A DNA stretch of 23,232 nt from Lachnospiraceae bacterium (GCA_003484785.1 DNAD01000085.1:1381-24612), one strand, 5' to 3'; shown: positions 8,303 through 17,032, counted from the stretch's first letter. Numbers and translations are program-made. The notes: generated from the letters alone by a model not told the origin.

Positions 8303-9174
8303 TGTTTCAGTGACTCCGTTCCGATCTTCTGAAAACTGTTATAGAATAACCTGAGGAAGGGTATGTCCCCTACGACCAGGTTGGTAACAAGCATCACCAG
8401 AGCAACTATTCCGGCGATCAGGGCTATCCAGAACAGGATTCCGAACAGCCGGTCTGCATTCCTGTGAAAGAAAGCCTTGATCCTCTGTATCAGGTTTCCC
8501 TTTTTAACAGGCGCCGCAGCTATGCGCAGATCCCGGTACAGCTCCGTAAACGTACTGTAGCTTTTATTGGCGGCCTTTCTTGAGAGCAGCTCGTAGACTA
8601 CGCTTTTTTCCTTTTCCTTGCTTGATAAAAGCTCAAGCAGGATATCGGCGCATCTCGTAGCACAATCCCGTTCGTTCCTTTTCGCATCCAGGGTCTCCAG
8701 ATCCATCCTGTAGCTGAAATATATACTGTCATCCCTTGCGATATTGATCAGTTTCTGATCCAGTATCTGAAAAAGGATGGGATATCTCAGCCCCGAAGAC
8801 AGACAGGCAAGGATAAGATTAAAGCAGATCTCCTCACACTGGGAAAGAGGATACGCTTCACCTACATAGAAGCTGTCCAACAGCCTTTCGGGACGATAGG
8901 GAAAAACAAGAATGAAATCAGTCCCGTCCGAAAAGCCCTGAATGAGCGATCCTCCGGAAAAATCCGCGGCAGTATCCGACCGTTCAAAGTCGTTTCTGGC
9001 ATCCTCCCTTTCGATCTCAAGGAATTCATGCACGGTCTCGTGCTCATGTATCACTATAAGGGTATAGAGACTCCCGTCCGAAGAATCCTTCCGTCTGGCC
9101 GCATAGCATTCATTAACCTTCCCGCGAAACAGAGTGCCTGCGATCGCATATTCTGACATGCCGACATGCATCAT
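8299..9174 (-). CDS. Membrane-tethered probable pseudokinase
   Basis: 291 residues: a soluble N-terminal domain (about 10-220), a basic stretch, one C-terminal transmembrane helix (about 243-267) and a short outside tail. The soluble part reads like a worn protein-kinase fold: a glycine-loop-like GTLFRGKVNECYAAR, a beta strand TLIVIHE without the usual lysine, a hinge-like FILVFPYRPERLLDSFY, and ILDQKLINIARDDSIYFSY where kinases carry the catalytic loop (HRDxKxxN). The key Asp and Lys residues are absent, so kinase activity is not expected. Known families with a similar layout (cytoplasmic pseudokinase plus one helix) include EssB/YukC of type VII secretion, but direct homology is not shown here. 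The ATGA start overlaps the upstream stop and a GGAGG site lies just upstream. Its neighbours suggest a cytoplasmic-face docking protein; that is inference. Confidence 0.75.
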   Translation of the reverse strand: MMHVGMSEYAIAGTLFRGKVNECYAARRKDSSDGSLYTLIVIHEHETVHEFLEIEREDARNDFERSDTAADFSGGSLIQGFSDGTDFILVFPYRPERLLDSFYVGEAYPLSQCEEICFNLILACLSSGLRYPILFQILDQKLINIARDDSIYFSYRMDLETLDAKRNERDCATRCADILLELLSSKEKEKSVVYELLSRKAANKSYSTFTELYRDLRIAAAPVKKGNLIQRIKAFFHRNADRLFGILFWIALIAGIVALVMLVTNLVVGDIPFLRLFYNSFQKIGTESLKQ

Positions 9175-11000
9175 CCGGCTCCTCCGGCAGTAACTGTACC
9201 TTCATCCGGACCCTCCGAAGCCTCCTGCAGCATCTTCTTCTTAACGATGGCATAGGCATAGGTGCAGATCACCGGCATATCGGTGCAGTAGATCCTTATC
9301 TCATATACACCGTCCTTGGCGGGAGCAGTATAGATGCCGTCAGAACTGATCTCCCCGCTTCCCGGATTAGGCAGCTCGTAGGTCACGCTGCATTTTTTCA
9401 TATTATTGAACCGTACGCTGAAGAAATGACTCTCCTTGGGCCCAAGAATAACAGTCGGTGTATTTACGGAAATACTCTTGTCGTAATAATCCTCGGTCAG
9501 CTCGATCTCCTCTCCCGACGGGAAGCGGACGGCAACCCAGCGGAAGGACAGCACAAGGTAGTCCACAGGCTTTAAAAGCCTGGCGGCGACAACGAAGGTT
9601 CCCTTCTCTTCCAATACCTTTACAGCCGTTTCCACATCAGCCAGCACATCGCTCCAGCTGCTGAAGAGCTCGGGATTTCCGTAGATCGTGCTCTGCTGGT
9701 TCGTACCAAGCCTCGGATCTCCGGAAAGGGAATGATAGCCTACCTCGACATAAACGTAACCGGGGCCGAGCCCGTGAGCTATCTCGCCGCTGTAGCGTAT
9801 ATCTCCCTCCCTGGCGTTTCTTCCGAGAGGGATCTCCAGGGTTCCGGCAGCCACATGAGGGAAGTCGGATTTTCTGGGCTCAGCGGAGATCTTCGTTTCT
9901 GCCTCTGCAACCGATTGCCTGAGCTTGACATCCTTCACAAAATATGACAGGTATTTTGCCCGTGTCAGCTCCTGTGCAGGAGCAAGAACAAAGTCCCTGA
10001 CCCCCGCCTTTTCAATACTGTCAATGATATATGACCCTGCCTGACGCACCAGACGGATCCTGGCAAGGCTTACACCCCTGTCAGTCTCCGTCATATTTCT
10101 GGCCTCAAGGCTCATGTGGCCGATCTCCTGGCTTACAAGGGCAAGAGGCACATCCTCGGACAGTCTGATCCGCATGGCAAAGTGCGATGCGACTCCTATT
10201 GCCTGTTCATTTTCAAAAGCGTTAAGAGAACCGCTTCTGAGGATCAGATCCGTTTTATCCTCAGGAGTATCCATAACGGAGACCCAGTATTCCCTGCGGA
10301 TGGTCTCGCCCTCGGACAGCTCAAGATCATCGATCCCGATCTCCATGTCATGCTCACCGTCAGGCGTCTCAAACACGGGCATCTCAAGAATAGCCCTGCA
10401 GGAAAGGGAAACGGGTTCCGAACTGAGCTTTGTAAACTCCATCATGATCCGAAGATTCTTTCCCTTTGAAGCCGCCCTGGGCATGCTCAGGACCCCGACA
10501 TAGTTTGTGCTCTTAAACAGCGTTTCCTTAAGAAGGAACTCATCATCGGTCCAACCGGCGTTATCCTCTCCTTCATCCTCAAGGATCAGCTCATAATCCT
10601 CGGCAATGCGGTTATATTCGTACTCGCTCTCCCCGTCCTTATGATTTACACTGTATACACTGTGTACAGGTTTTTCATGATATTTAAGCTTAAGAAGAGC
10701 TGATTCCGTCTTAAGCTGGTCAAAGCCTCCGAGCGAAGAAAGCTTCTTGACAACCGATTTATCGACGATGACCTCCCGCCCCATTGAGTCAATGGCGGCT
10801 CCGCTCTCTATTATGATAGAGAGGTCATCCAACCAGGTCACATCCAGCCCGCAGATGATACCGTTTCCGTAAAGAAGACTGTTTAAAAACCTGTCCTTGT
10901 TGATATGGTAGCTCTGCTCTGCCTCAAGATCGATGCTCGTCAGCATCTTTCCGGGGTAATACCTGTTTTTCTCAAATGGATATAGTTGACTGCTGCTCAT
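9171..11000 (-). CDS. Baseplate-like protein of contractile-injection-associated type, C-terminal Ig-like domain
   Basis: 609 residues from ATG at 11000, chosen for the AGAGGA site 5-6 bases upstream; a longer frame to 11084 lacks one. No signal peptide or membrane helix. Residues about 10-50 contain NRYYPGKMLTSIDLEAEQSY then RFLNSLLYGNGIICGLDV, which I recognise as resembling the 'R-Y-x-x-G-K-L-L-T-x-x-D-F ... L-N-R-x-L-H-G-x-G-V-V-x-G-L-x-V' opening of proteins encoded in phage-tail-like contractile injection clusters. The middle is beta-rich. The end (about 500-595) resembles a bacterial Ig-like domain (PKESHFFSVRF, GSGEISSDGIYTAPA, VYEIRIY). It is the first gene of a coupled block and its stop overlaps the next start (ATGA). 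It may form an adaptor between a particle and the membrane proteins downstream. No sheath, tube or ATPase gene is visible here, so the injection link rests on this resemblance alone. Confidence 0.72.
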   Translation of the reverse strand: MSSSQLYPFEKNRYYPGKMLTSIDLEAEQSYHINKDRFLNSLLYGNGIICGLDVTWLDDLSIIIESGAAIDSMGREVIVDKSVVKKLSSLGGFDQLKTESALLKLKYHEKPVHSVYSVNHKDGESEYEYNRIAEDYELILEDEGEDNAGWTDDEFLLKETLFKSTNYVGVLSMPRAASKGKNLRIMMEFTKLSSEPVSLSCRAILEMPVFETPDGEHDMEIGIDDLELSEGETIRREYWVSVMDTPEDKTDLILRSGSLNAFENEQAIGVASHFAMRIRLSEDVPLALVSQEIGHMSLEARNMTETDRGVSLARIRLVRQAGSYIIDSIEKAGVRDFVLAPAQELTRAKYLSYFVKDVKLRQSVAEAETKISAEPRKSDFPHVAAGTLEIPLGRNAREGDIRYSGEIAHGLGPGYVYVEVGYHSLSGDPRLGTNQQSTIYGNPELFSSWSDVLADVETAVKVLEEKGTFVVAARLLKPVDYLVLSFRWVAVRFPSGEEIELTEDYYDKSISVNTPTVILGPKESHFFSVRFNNMKKCSVTYELPNPGSGEISSDGIYTAPAKDGVYEIRIYCTDMPVICTYAYAIVKKKMLQEASEGPDEGTVTAGGAG

Positions 11001-11085
11001 AGGATCCTCTTCCCTGCTTCTGAATACTGTACCGGCCCGGAAAAAGCATCTGAATGCATGTTTCTCTTTGCGCGGTACGAACACT

Positions 11086-11114
11086 ATGCTATGTTACCAG
11101 ACCAATGGACACAA
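11086..11114 (-). promoter_or_regulatory. Weak candidate promoter for the 11000-to-1 operon
   Basis: A -35-like TTGTGT (11109-11114) and a -10-like TAGCAT (11086-11091) are separated by 17 bases on the minus strand. Both are poor matches to consensus, and the -35 overlaps the T-tract of the upstream terminator. Some promoter is expected here because the preceding transcript appears to end at the hairpin. Confidence 0.28.
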
Positions 11115-11147
11115 AACGGATACAATCCAGCACGCTGAATTGTATCC
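11110..11147 (-). terminator. Rho-independent terminator after the two-component operon
   Basis: On the minus strand GGATACAAT pairs with ATTGTATCC, and the inner bases TCAG/CTGG extend the stem to about 13 pairs (one G-T) around a CGTG loop (11118-11147). GTTTTGTG follows immediately (11110-11117). It lies about 67 bases beyond the kinase stop and separates the two-component unit from the block starting at 11000. Confidence 0.72.
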
Positions 11148-11213
11148 CCTTCTTCTATGGCTCCGGCTTACTCAAACCACGGGCACTTATCCCCCTCATG
11201 CCCTGACTCCGGT

Positions 11214-11954
11214 CTACCCCTTATTATTATTCTTCGGGATCTTGATCGTTACCTCCGTCCCCTCCCCAAGGGTGGAATTAATGATCAGCACGGCACCGAT
11301 CTGTCTTCTCAGTCGTTCTCTGACATTTCGTATGCCGATGTGCTTACGATCCTCTTCATTTTCTCCTTTAGTATCAAAACCTCTGCCGTTATCAGAGATC
11401 GTTATGAAGATACTCTCCGTGTTCTCTCTCGTTGAGATCACAAGAATCCCTTCTCTCCCCGTAGGTACGATGCCATGGCGCACGGCATTCTCCACCAGGG
11501 GCTGTACCGTGAGAGCCGGCAGCGAAAAATCCGTTACGGGCGTCACGATACTGTAATTCAGTTCCTCCGGAAACCTGAGCTTTTCCAATGCCAGATAGGC
11601 CCGGACGTGATCCATCTCCTGCTGAAACGGGATCGGTTCCTCGGAATCCATAAAGCTCATATTTGCCCGAAGATAGTCCGACAGATCCGATATTGCCTGC
11701 CTCCCGGCCTTTAAGTCCTTGCCGCAGAGGATATAGATGGAATTCAGCGCATTGTACAGAAAATGCGACTTTATCTGGGAAAGGGCGATCCTCGTCTGAA
11801 GCTCCTGTATGGTGTCCTGGTGTTTTCCGAGCTCGCTCTCCCTCTGTCTGGCCAGACGTTTATAATGTCTGCGGACAAGGAGGTTTGAGACGATCAGAAC
11901 GACGAACAAAACCGCGGAAACGCCAAAGGATAAAAGCATTGGACTTATCTTCAT
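11214..11954 (-). CDS. LytS/YehU-type sensor histidine kinase without an extracellular sensor domain
   Basis: 246 residues. One N-terminal membrane helix (about 6-28) is followed by a short coiled coil (about 33-58), a His_kinase (PF06580-type) segment and an ATPase domain. Catalytic features are intact: H64 in IKSHFLYNALNSI, N156 in QPLVENAVRHG, D188 in DNGRGF, then GIRNVRERL and GEGTEVTIKIP. Only about five residues precede the helix, so nothing is exported to bind a ligand; typical members carry several helices or a sensor domain. The start codon shares one base with the response regulator stop (TAATG), so the two are coupled and form a phosphorelay pair. The 1415-residue surface protein encoded just upstream is a plausible source of the signal. 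A strong terminator follows. Confidence 0.93.
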   Translation of the reverse strand: MKISPMLLSFGVSAVLFVVLIVSNLLVRRHYKRLARQRESELGKHQDTIQELQTRIALSQIKSHFLYNALNSIYILCGKDLKAGRQAISDLSDYLRANMSFMDSEEPIPFQQEMDHVRAYLALEKLRFPEELNYSIVTPVTDFSLPALTVQPLVENAVRHGIVPTGREGILVISTRENTESIFITISDNGRGFDTKGENEEDRKHIGIRNVRERLRRQIGAVLIINSTLGEGTEVTIKIPKNNNKG

Positions 11955-12754
11955 TACAGATAATCCCCCATCAGCATGCCCAGAGTAAACTCACTCCAGG
12001 CGTACTGTGTCATGTATTCACCCTTAAACAGGCTGTTTACGCCTTCTATCTCCCTGTTTTCCATGTACTCATAATAATCACACTCTATCCGGTCCGTTGC
12101 GATGCCCATCGCTCCCCGTTCTCTTATGATGCAGTCGCCGTGCCCGCATTCCTCAAGAGTACTTAACAGATCCGACCGCACATTTTTAAGGTAGGAGGTA
12201 TGATCGTTGTCTGCCGAATCGTCCTCCCACAGAACGGAGATTATCTCCCGGTTCGTGCTAAGTGCCCCTCTCCGGTCCACCAGCCAGGCCATCAGCTCCT
12301 TGGTCTTCTGATATCTGAACTTTAAGGGCCTTCCGTCAAGAAAAACCTCAAAGGAGCCAAAGGTCCGTATGTAAAGCCTTCCCCTGCGCTCGGGAACCGG
12401 ATTTCTGAGATGCTCAAGCTCGGAACGGATCTTATCGGCCGTAACCGGCTTCAGCACATAGCCGCTGGCCCGCAAAGACATCGCTTCCATGGCATACTCA
12501 TCGTAGCCCGTCGTAAAGATGATATTTATATCAGGATATCCGTCAGCCAGCTCCCTGGCAAGGGTCACACCGTTCTTCCCCGGCATCTCAATGTCCAGAA
12601 AGGCCACATCCGCCCCGTTATTCTCCGAACACCACTCAAGCGCCTCCTCGGGCCTTCTGAACCCTCTGACCTCCGAATCGGGAGAGGCCAGGGCTATCTC
12701 GGTCATAAGCCCCTCCAGGGCCAGCTTCTCATCGTCAACAGCGATAATCCTCAT
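11954..12754 (-). CDS. Response regulator, REC plus winged-helix (SARP/OmpR-like) DNA-binding domain
   Basis: 266 residues. The receiver domain (1-115) has acidic D7-D8, phosphoacceptor D54 (FLDIEMPGKNG), the conserved Thr region (FTTGYDEYA) and K102 (YVLKPV). Residues about 127-225 form a winged-helix domain (LYIRTFGSFEVFLDGRPL, KTKELMAWLVDRRG, REIISVLW, YLKNVRSDLL), similar to the DNA-binding part of SARP or OmpR-type regulators. LytS-like kinases usually pair with LytTR regulators, but this winged-helix type is common in Clostridia. The last ~40 residues may be a remnant of a bacterial transcriptional-activator (BTAD) tail. The start overlaps the surface protein stop (ATGA) and the stop overlaps the kinase start, so stoichiometry is probably linked. 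A direct repeat at 17101-17117 upstream of the operon is a candidate target. Confidence 0.93.
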   Translation of the reverse strand: MRIIAVDDEKLALEGLMTEIALASPDSEVRGFRRPEEALEWCSENNGADVAFLDIEMPGKNGVTLARELADGYPDINIIFTTGYDEYAMEAMSLRASGYVLKPVTADKIRSELEHLRNPVPERRGRLYIRTFGSFEVFLDGRPLKFRYQKTKELMAWLVDRRGALSTNREIISVLWEDDSADNDHTSYLKNVRSDLLSTLEECGHGDCIIRERGAMGIATDRIECDYYEYMENREIEGVNSLFKGEYMTQYAWSEFTLGMLMGDYL

Positions 12755-15700
12755 GCCCTGCTTCTCCGGGATTTTCTCTCACTCGGCGCCACCAGGATCA
12801 CTATGCACATTACAATGCTCAGTCCCGAGATTATCACAAGCCACAGCTTGTTGTCACTCTTCTGAGTCATGCTGTCGGCACGGATGTATTTATTCTCGCT
12901 TTCACTTCCCGTCTCCGAATTAAGCACGACCTTCTTGCCGGTCAGGGCATCACCCCGTATTATCACAGTATAATCCGAAGCATGAGTAAATTCAAACTCA
13001 GCATACCCGTTATTGTCAACGGAGCTGGAATTCATGTAATCCAGCGCCTTTTCACCTTCATTATAATAGTAAAGGTTGGCGTACATTCCCTTATTTGCTT
13101 CACCTACGTTCAGCCTCATCAGGGCCGTAAACCCGAAGATGCCGTCATGAGACAGTGTCAGGTTGATGTGCGGATACACATCGGCGATGGCGTTGATGGT
13201 CTGGGCCGGGATATTTTTCGTATCCAGCCGTACCCTGAAGTCCACATCCTCCTCGGGAAGCTCCGTGTAGGACAGTCCGTTAAGTATCCAGGTCACGGTA
13301 TCATCCATTATGAACCAGCAGGTCACATCCCGCTCGGAGAAAGCATTTAACATGGCCACCGGAACAACCGTGCTCCCGTTCATATCTATCCTTATCTCGG
13401 CAGGTGAGCTGCACTGTATCGTTTCCTTCTCTATCCTGTCCCATCCGCTGGTAAGCTTTCTTCCGATGGGAATCCCGTCCGAAGCATCCACGATATAGGG
13501 AACCCTGTCCCTGACCTTCTCATCCGCCGGCAAAGCGGCGTCTGTCCCTGTCGCTGCCGCCCCCGTGCGGGCACCTATGTTGCTGGGGCCGGGAGTCAGA
13601 GGATTGGCTGAGGATGAGCTTCCCGAGGCTGCCTGTCCCGAGCTTCCCGAACTTCCCGAGCTTCCCGAGCCGGAGCTTGCGGAAGAGGCTGCATTGGCCG
13701 CTTCCTTCGTGGTAAGCTTGCCTGACTTCACATCGCTTATATTACCTGCCTTATCCTCTATCACCGCGTAAACGATATAGTCGGTCTTTGCCGTAAGGCC
13801 GTCAACGGAAAAGCTGCCTTCCTCCTCCTTCTTGCCGGAATCCACCACGTCCTTGGGTTTGGGCGTTGCATCATCCTTTTTCTTTACGAGGATATAATAA
13901 TACTTTATCCCGCTCTCGGCGTCCGTACCCTTTACGGTGATCTCGGCCGTAGTCTCCTTGGGATTAGGGCTTACACTGTCCACCTTCGGTTTGATCTCAT
14001 CCTCCCAGATGCCGCAGGAGGAGAGATAGGTCGGTTCCGTAGATTCGTTCTTCGGAATGAGCTTTGCGTAGATATAGTTGAGCTGGTCCTTCTTAAGGGC
14101 AGGCTTTGAAGCATTGTTGTAGATCGACCAGTACTGGACCGTTTCCGCTTTTTCGCTGGTGGCCGATTTCTGAAGCTCCATTTCCAGCGCCTTCATTGAG
14201 CTGTAGAAGGTATCACATATATAATATTCGATATGATCGATCCCGGGGCCCTTTTTATCCGCCGTGATCTTTATCTCCTTCTGCTCCTTCGTGTAATCGT
14301 CTATCTTATCTTTTCCCTGCACCGAGGTATATACATGCTCCATGACCTCTATGCTGGCCGAATTAGATCCGGAAGCGGAGCTTGAGGAAACCTCGCTCAC
14401 ATTTCCCGCCTTATCCTTTACGACAGCGTAGAAGGTATAGGAATCCTTATTGGGAAGAGTCAGGGTAAAGTCTCCCGAAGACCCGTTTGCGGCCACCTTG
14501 CCCGAGCCTGTTTCGGCCTTCATGATCTCATCGGCCGTGGGAGCCTTCTGGCTTGAAGGCAGCCCCAGAACATAGTATGTACTTATTCCGCAGCCTTCCT
14601 TATCCCCCGCCATATCCTTTGCTTCAATGGTGATCTCGGCCTTCTTTTTGGTTACGCTTGCAGAAACCTTTGAGATCTGCGGGGCCGTTTCATCCTCCCA
14701 GATACCTCTGGAGGAAATATGGCTGTCATCACTGTACTGGACATAGATATAATTTATCTGGTTGGGCCTGAGCTGAGGCCTGTTATCATCCGAATATTTT
14801 GACCAGTCAGTCCTTTCGCTCAGGGTCGAATCGGAAGTAATGAATTCGTCCTTAAGTATCAGATACTGGACATTCTCAGCACTCTTCGGAAGGATCTTTA
14901 TCTCCCTGGCTTTATTGAGATAGGCATCCACTGCCTGCTGCTGCTGAAGAACAGAGTAGCTGTAATCCCCTACGGAGATCATCTTCGTGCCCGGATCTGA
15001 CGGATCCTTGCTCTTAACGGTAATGGGAGGATTTAAAACAAAGTCAGATACAGCACCCGTCGGGGAAATGACCCCGCCCTTTACCGTGGCCTTCAGGGTA
15101 TAATCCCCTTTTCCTGCCGTAAATCCCCCGTCTGCATCCAGGGCAACCTTACTGTCGTTCTGCCAAAGCTCCAGCTCCACCTTCTGCTGTGTCGCATTGG
15201 CAGGAGACACGGTAAAGGTCGAGCCGAAGGCCACATTTCCCTTTACGGTGTACTTTTCGCCCTGTATCACCTGCAGATCCGCTTTGGGAAGCGAACTGAC
15301 TATATCGGTCACCGAAACCTTCGAAGAGGAAGAGACTGCCGCATCATGAGAAACAGCCACGGTAAATACCGAAAGGTGATCGGCAGATACCGATACGGTC
15401 TCTTCCGAGGCATCCACCTGAGCTCCCACGTTTGAAGCGCTGTCAAGGCCTTCATCAAAGTGGTAGACCGAGATTCCTGCGCCCTCGCCTGCCTGTTCGA
15501 ACAGTCCCGAAGCCTGGAAGGTCACCCTGACCTCACCAAACTCCGTATCCGGCTGCAGCTCATTACCGTCTGCATCCACCACCGTGATATCGAAGGATAC
15601 CATCGAAAGCGTCTGTGCCGGCTGAGCGTCGGCAGGCTGTAAGGCATCCCCATCACCGCCCGGGTAGGACTCTGTCAATGTATCGGTACCGCCCGTTGTC

Positions 15701-16998
15701 ATACCCATGTCTGACCGGATGACCTGCTCTATCCTCTCCTGATCGGCCGAATCGCTTATCCGTCTCACAGTCAGGACCGCATCCTCCGGAAAGACTCCTG
15801 CGGGCGCCTCCATCGTTACGCGCACGCCGTCGGAGATCACGAACTGCTTAAACTCCATTTCGGGCTCTTCTTCGTTTTCGGCCGCTTCACCGGCTTGCCC
15901 TTCTTTATTTTCCTCTTTCTTTGCGGAAGTGATCGTTACCCGTATAGTCGGAAGCTCGGCCTCCGAGGTCAGTCCGAAAGCAGAGATATCGGGAACATAA
16001 TAAAATACATCCCCCTCTACGGCTGCCTGGAAAACGCTTCCGTAAGGGCTTCTTTCCTGATCAAGCTCCCACCTTACTCCCTGAAGGATCCTGTGCTCGC
16101 CTTCGACAAACCCATCCCCGTATCCGGTATCTGAGGTCTCCGGTTGTGTATCCCCCTCGTTTTCCGCCGCATACACCTTAAGCGCAAACAGAGAACCCAG
16201 ATCCCTTAAGATCGTCTTCGCCGATCCGCTGATCTCTCCCGGAGTGCCTTCCTGTGTCCCGGTATTTCCCTGCTGTGTATCCTCAGGTGCCGTAACCGTT
16301 GTATCATCCTGTGAAACGGGACCGGGATTTTCCGATCCCGCGCCGTTTTCCGCTCCTGTTCCGTTTTCCGCTCCTGCGCCGTTTTCCTCTGCCGGCTGAG
16401 GAGCTGCGGGCTCACCGCCCTCCTGGGGCGTGCCCTCCGGTGCGGGATCCTGTGCCCCGGTTTCACCGGTTTCACCGTTACCGCCGGTCGGGGCAGCGGT
16501 CGGCACCGCATTTTCTCCGTTCTCTCCGGGCTCTCCCGTGGGCGTTTCCGTAGGGATTACGTTTTCTCCCTCCTGCCCGGGCTCACCTGTGGGAACCTCC
16601 GTCGGGAAAACATATTCTCCCTCCTGTCCGGGCTCCTCTGTGGGCGCAGGGGTCACAACCGCGTATTCCCCGTCTTCCCGGGGCTCTTCTTCAGGCACCG
16701 GCGAAGGAGGCAGCGTCGGGATCATTTCCTCATTTATTTCTTCACTTTCCGAGTAGATGATCACATCCAGCTCATCCGGGAAGCGGATATCCGCTTCGCT
16801 GCTTTTTAGAGGCAGCTCCTGCCAGGCGATCTCCTCCGGAAGAGCGGCAAAAGCCACCACGACCCTTCCGTTCTCCGAGGAATCCGCATTTACCGCGCTC
16901 CCGATGCCAAAGCTTGTGCTCAGCACCGCCACCGCCAGAGTCCCCGCAAAAAGTCTCTTTCTGAGCTTACTGAAGCCATTCCATTTATCTCGCATCAT
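12751..16998 (-). CDS. Large secreted, membrane-anchored surface protein with Pro/Thr-rich stalk and repeated fibronectin/Ig-like modules
   Basis: 1415 residues. A signal peptide (about 1-38, basic then GTLAVAVLSTSFGIGSAVNA) is followed by a Pro/Glu/Gly/Thr-rich stretch (about 90-250) with tandem 17-residue units (PTGEPGQEGENVI) and six-residue AENGAG units. Next come beta-rich domains, then two related modules (about 673-875 and 885-1095). Each has 'NYIY', 'GIWEDE' and a C-terminal fibronectin-like strand set ending YTFYAVVKDKAGNVS or YIVYAVIEDKAGNIS. A Ser/Gly linker (about 1100-1130) and a final domain precede a C-terminal membrane helix (about 1385-1405) and a basic tail (KSRRSRA). There is no LPXTG sortase motif, so it stays membrane-bound. 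The stop overlaps the response regulator start (ATGA), an unusual coupling of a surface protein to a two-component pair. Adhesion or sensing is likely; ligand unknown. ATG at 16995 is an equal alternative start. Confidence 0.92.
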   Translation of the reverse strand: MMRDKWNGFSKLRKRLFAGTLAVAVLSTSFGIGSAVNADSSENGRVVVAFAALPEEIAWQELPLKSSEADIRFPDELDVIIYSESEEINEEMIPTLPPSPVPEEEPREDGEYAVVTPAPTEEPGQEGEYVFPTEVPTGEPGQEGENVIPTETPTGEPGENGENAVPTAAPTGGNGETGETGAQDPAPEGTPQEGGEPAAPQPAEENGAGAENGTGAENGAGSENPGPVSQDDTTVTAPEDTQQGNTGTQEGTPGEISGSAKTILRDLGSLFALKVYAAENEGDTQPETSDTGYGDGFVEGEHRILQGVRWELDQERSPYGSVFQAAVEGDVFYYVPDISAFGLTSEAELPTIRVTITSAKKEENKEGQAGEAAENEEEPEMEFKQFVISDGVRVTMEAPAGVFPEDAVLTVRRISDSADQERIEQVIRSDMGMTTGGTDTLTESYPGGDGDALQPADAQPAQTLSMVSFDITVVDADGNELQPDTEFGEVRVTFQASGLFEQAGEGAGISVYHFDEGLDSASNVGAQVDASEETVSVSADHLSVFTVAVSHDAAVSSSSKVSVTDIVSSLPKADLQVIQGEKYTVKGNVAFGSTFTVSPANATQQKVELELWQNDSKVALDADGGFTAGKGDYTLKATVKGGVISPTGAVSDFVLNPPITVKSKDPSDPGTKMISVGDYSYSVLQQQQAVDAYLNKAREIKILPKSAENVQYLILKDEFITSDSTLSERTDWSKYSDDNRPQLRPNQINYIYVQYSDDSHISSRGIWEDETAPQISKVSASVTKKKAEITIEAKDMAGDKEGCGISTYYVLGLPSSQKAPTADEIMKAETGSGKVAANGSSGDFTLTLPNKDSYTFYAVVKDKAGNVSEVSSSSASGSNSASIEVMEHVYTSVQGKDKIDDYTKEQKEIKITADKKGPGIDHIEYYICDTFYSSMKALEMELQKSATSEKAETVQYWSIYNNASKPALKKDQLNYIYAKLIPKNESTEPTYLSSCGIWEDEIKPKVDSVSPNPKETTAEITVKGTDAESGIKYYYILVKKKDDATPKPKDVVDSGKKEEEGSFSVDGLTAKTDYIVYAVIEDKAGNISDVKSGKLTTKEAANAASSASSGSGSSGSSGSSGQAASGSSSSANPLTPGPSNIGARTGAAATGTDAALPADEKVRDRVPYIVDASDGIPIGRKLTSGWDRIEKETIQCSSPAEIRIDMNGSTVVPVAMLNAFSERDVTCWFIMDDTVTWILNGLSYTELPEEDVDFRVRLDTKNIPAQTINAIADVYPHINLTLSHDGIFGFTALMRLNVGEANKGMYANLYYYNEGEKALDYMNSSSVDNNGYAEFEFTHASDYTVIIRGDALTGKKVVLNSETGSESENKYIRADSMTQKSDNKLWLVIISGLSIVMCIVILVAPSERKSRRSRA
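16340..16393 (-). repeat. 18-bp tandem repeat, three units
   Basis: Three adjacent 18-base units (16340-16357, 16358-16375, 16376-16393) share the core CCGTTTTCC on the plus strand and encode repeated six-residue GAENGA/GAENGT blocks of the surface protein. The third unit has diverged. Such repeats can change copy number by slippage without breaking the frame. Confidence 0.8.
16511..16663 (-). repeat. 51-bp tandem repeat, three full units
   Basis: Units begin at 16511, 16562 and 16613, each opening with TTTTCTCC or TATTCTCC on the plus strand. A decayed fourth begins at 16664. They encode the 17-residue Pro/Thr/Glu/Gly repeat of the surface protein stalk. The unit length keeps the frame, so stalk length may vary between strains. 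Confidence 0.85.
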
Positions 16999-17032
16999 AT
17001 CCTGTCTTCTCCTGTTCGTGATGAAAATGAAT

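Noticed and set aside
8299..9174. Type VII secretion EssB proper
   Set aside because: The layout is similar, but no EssC/FtsK-like ATPase or WXG100 gene is in the window and the outer domain is far too short.
12751..12900. Sortase-anchored C-terminus of the surface protein
   Set aside because: The tail has a membrane helix and basic residues, but no LPXTG-like motif was found before it.
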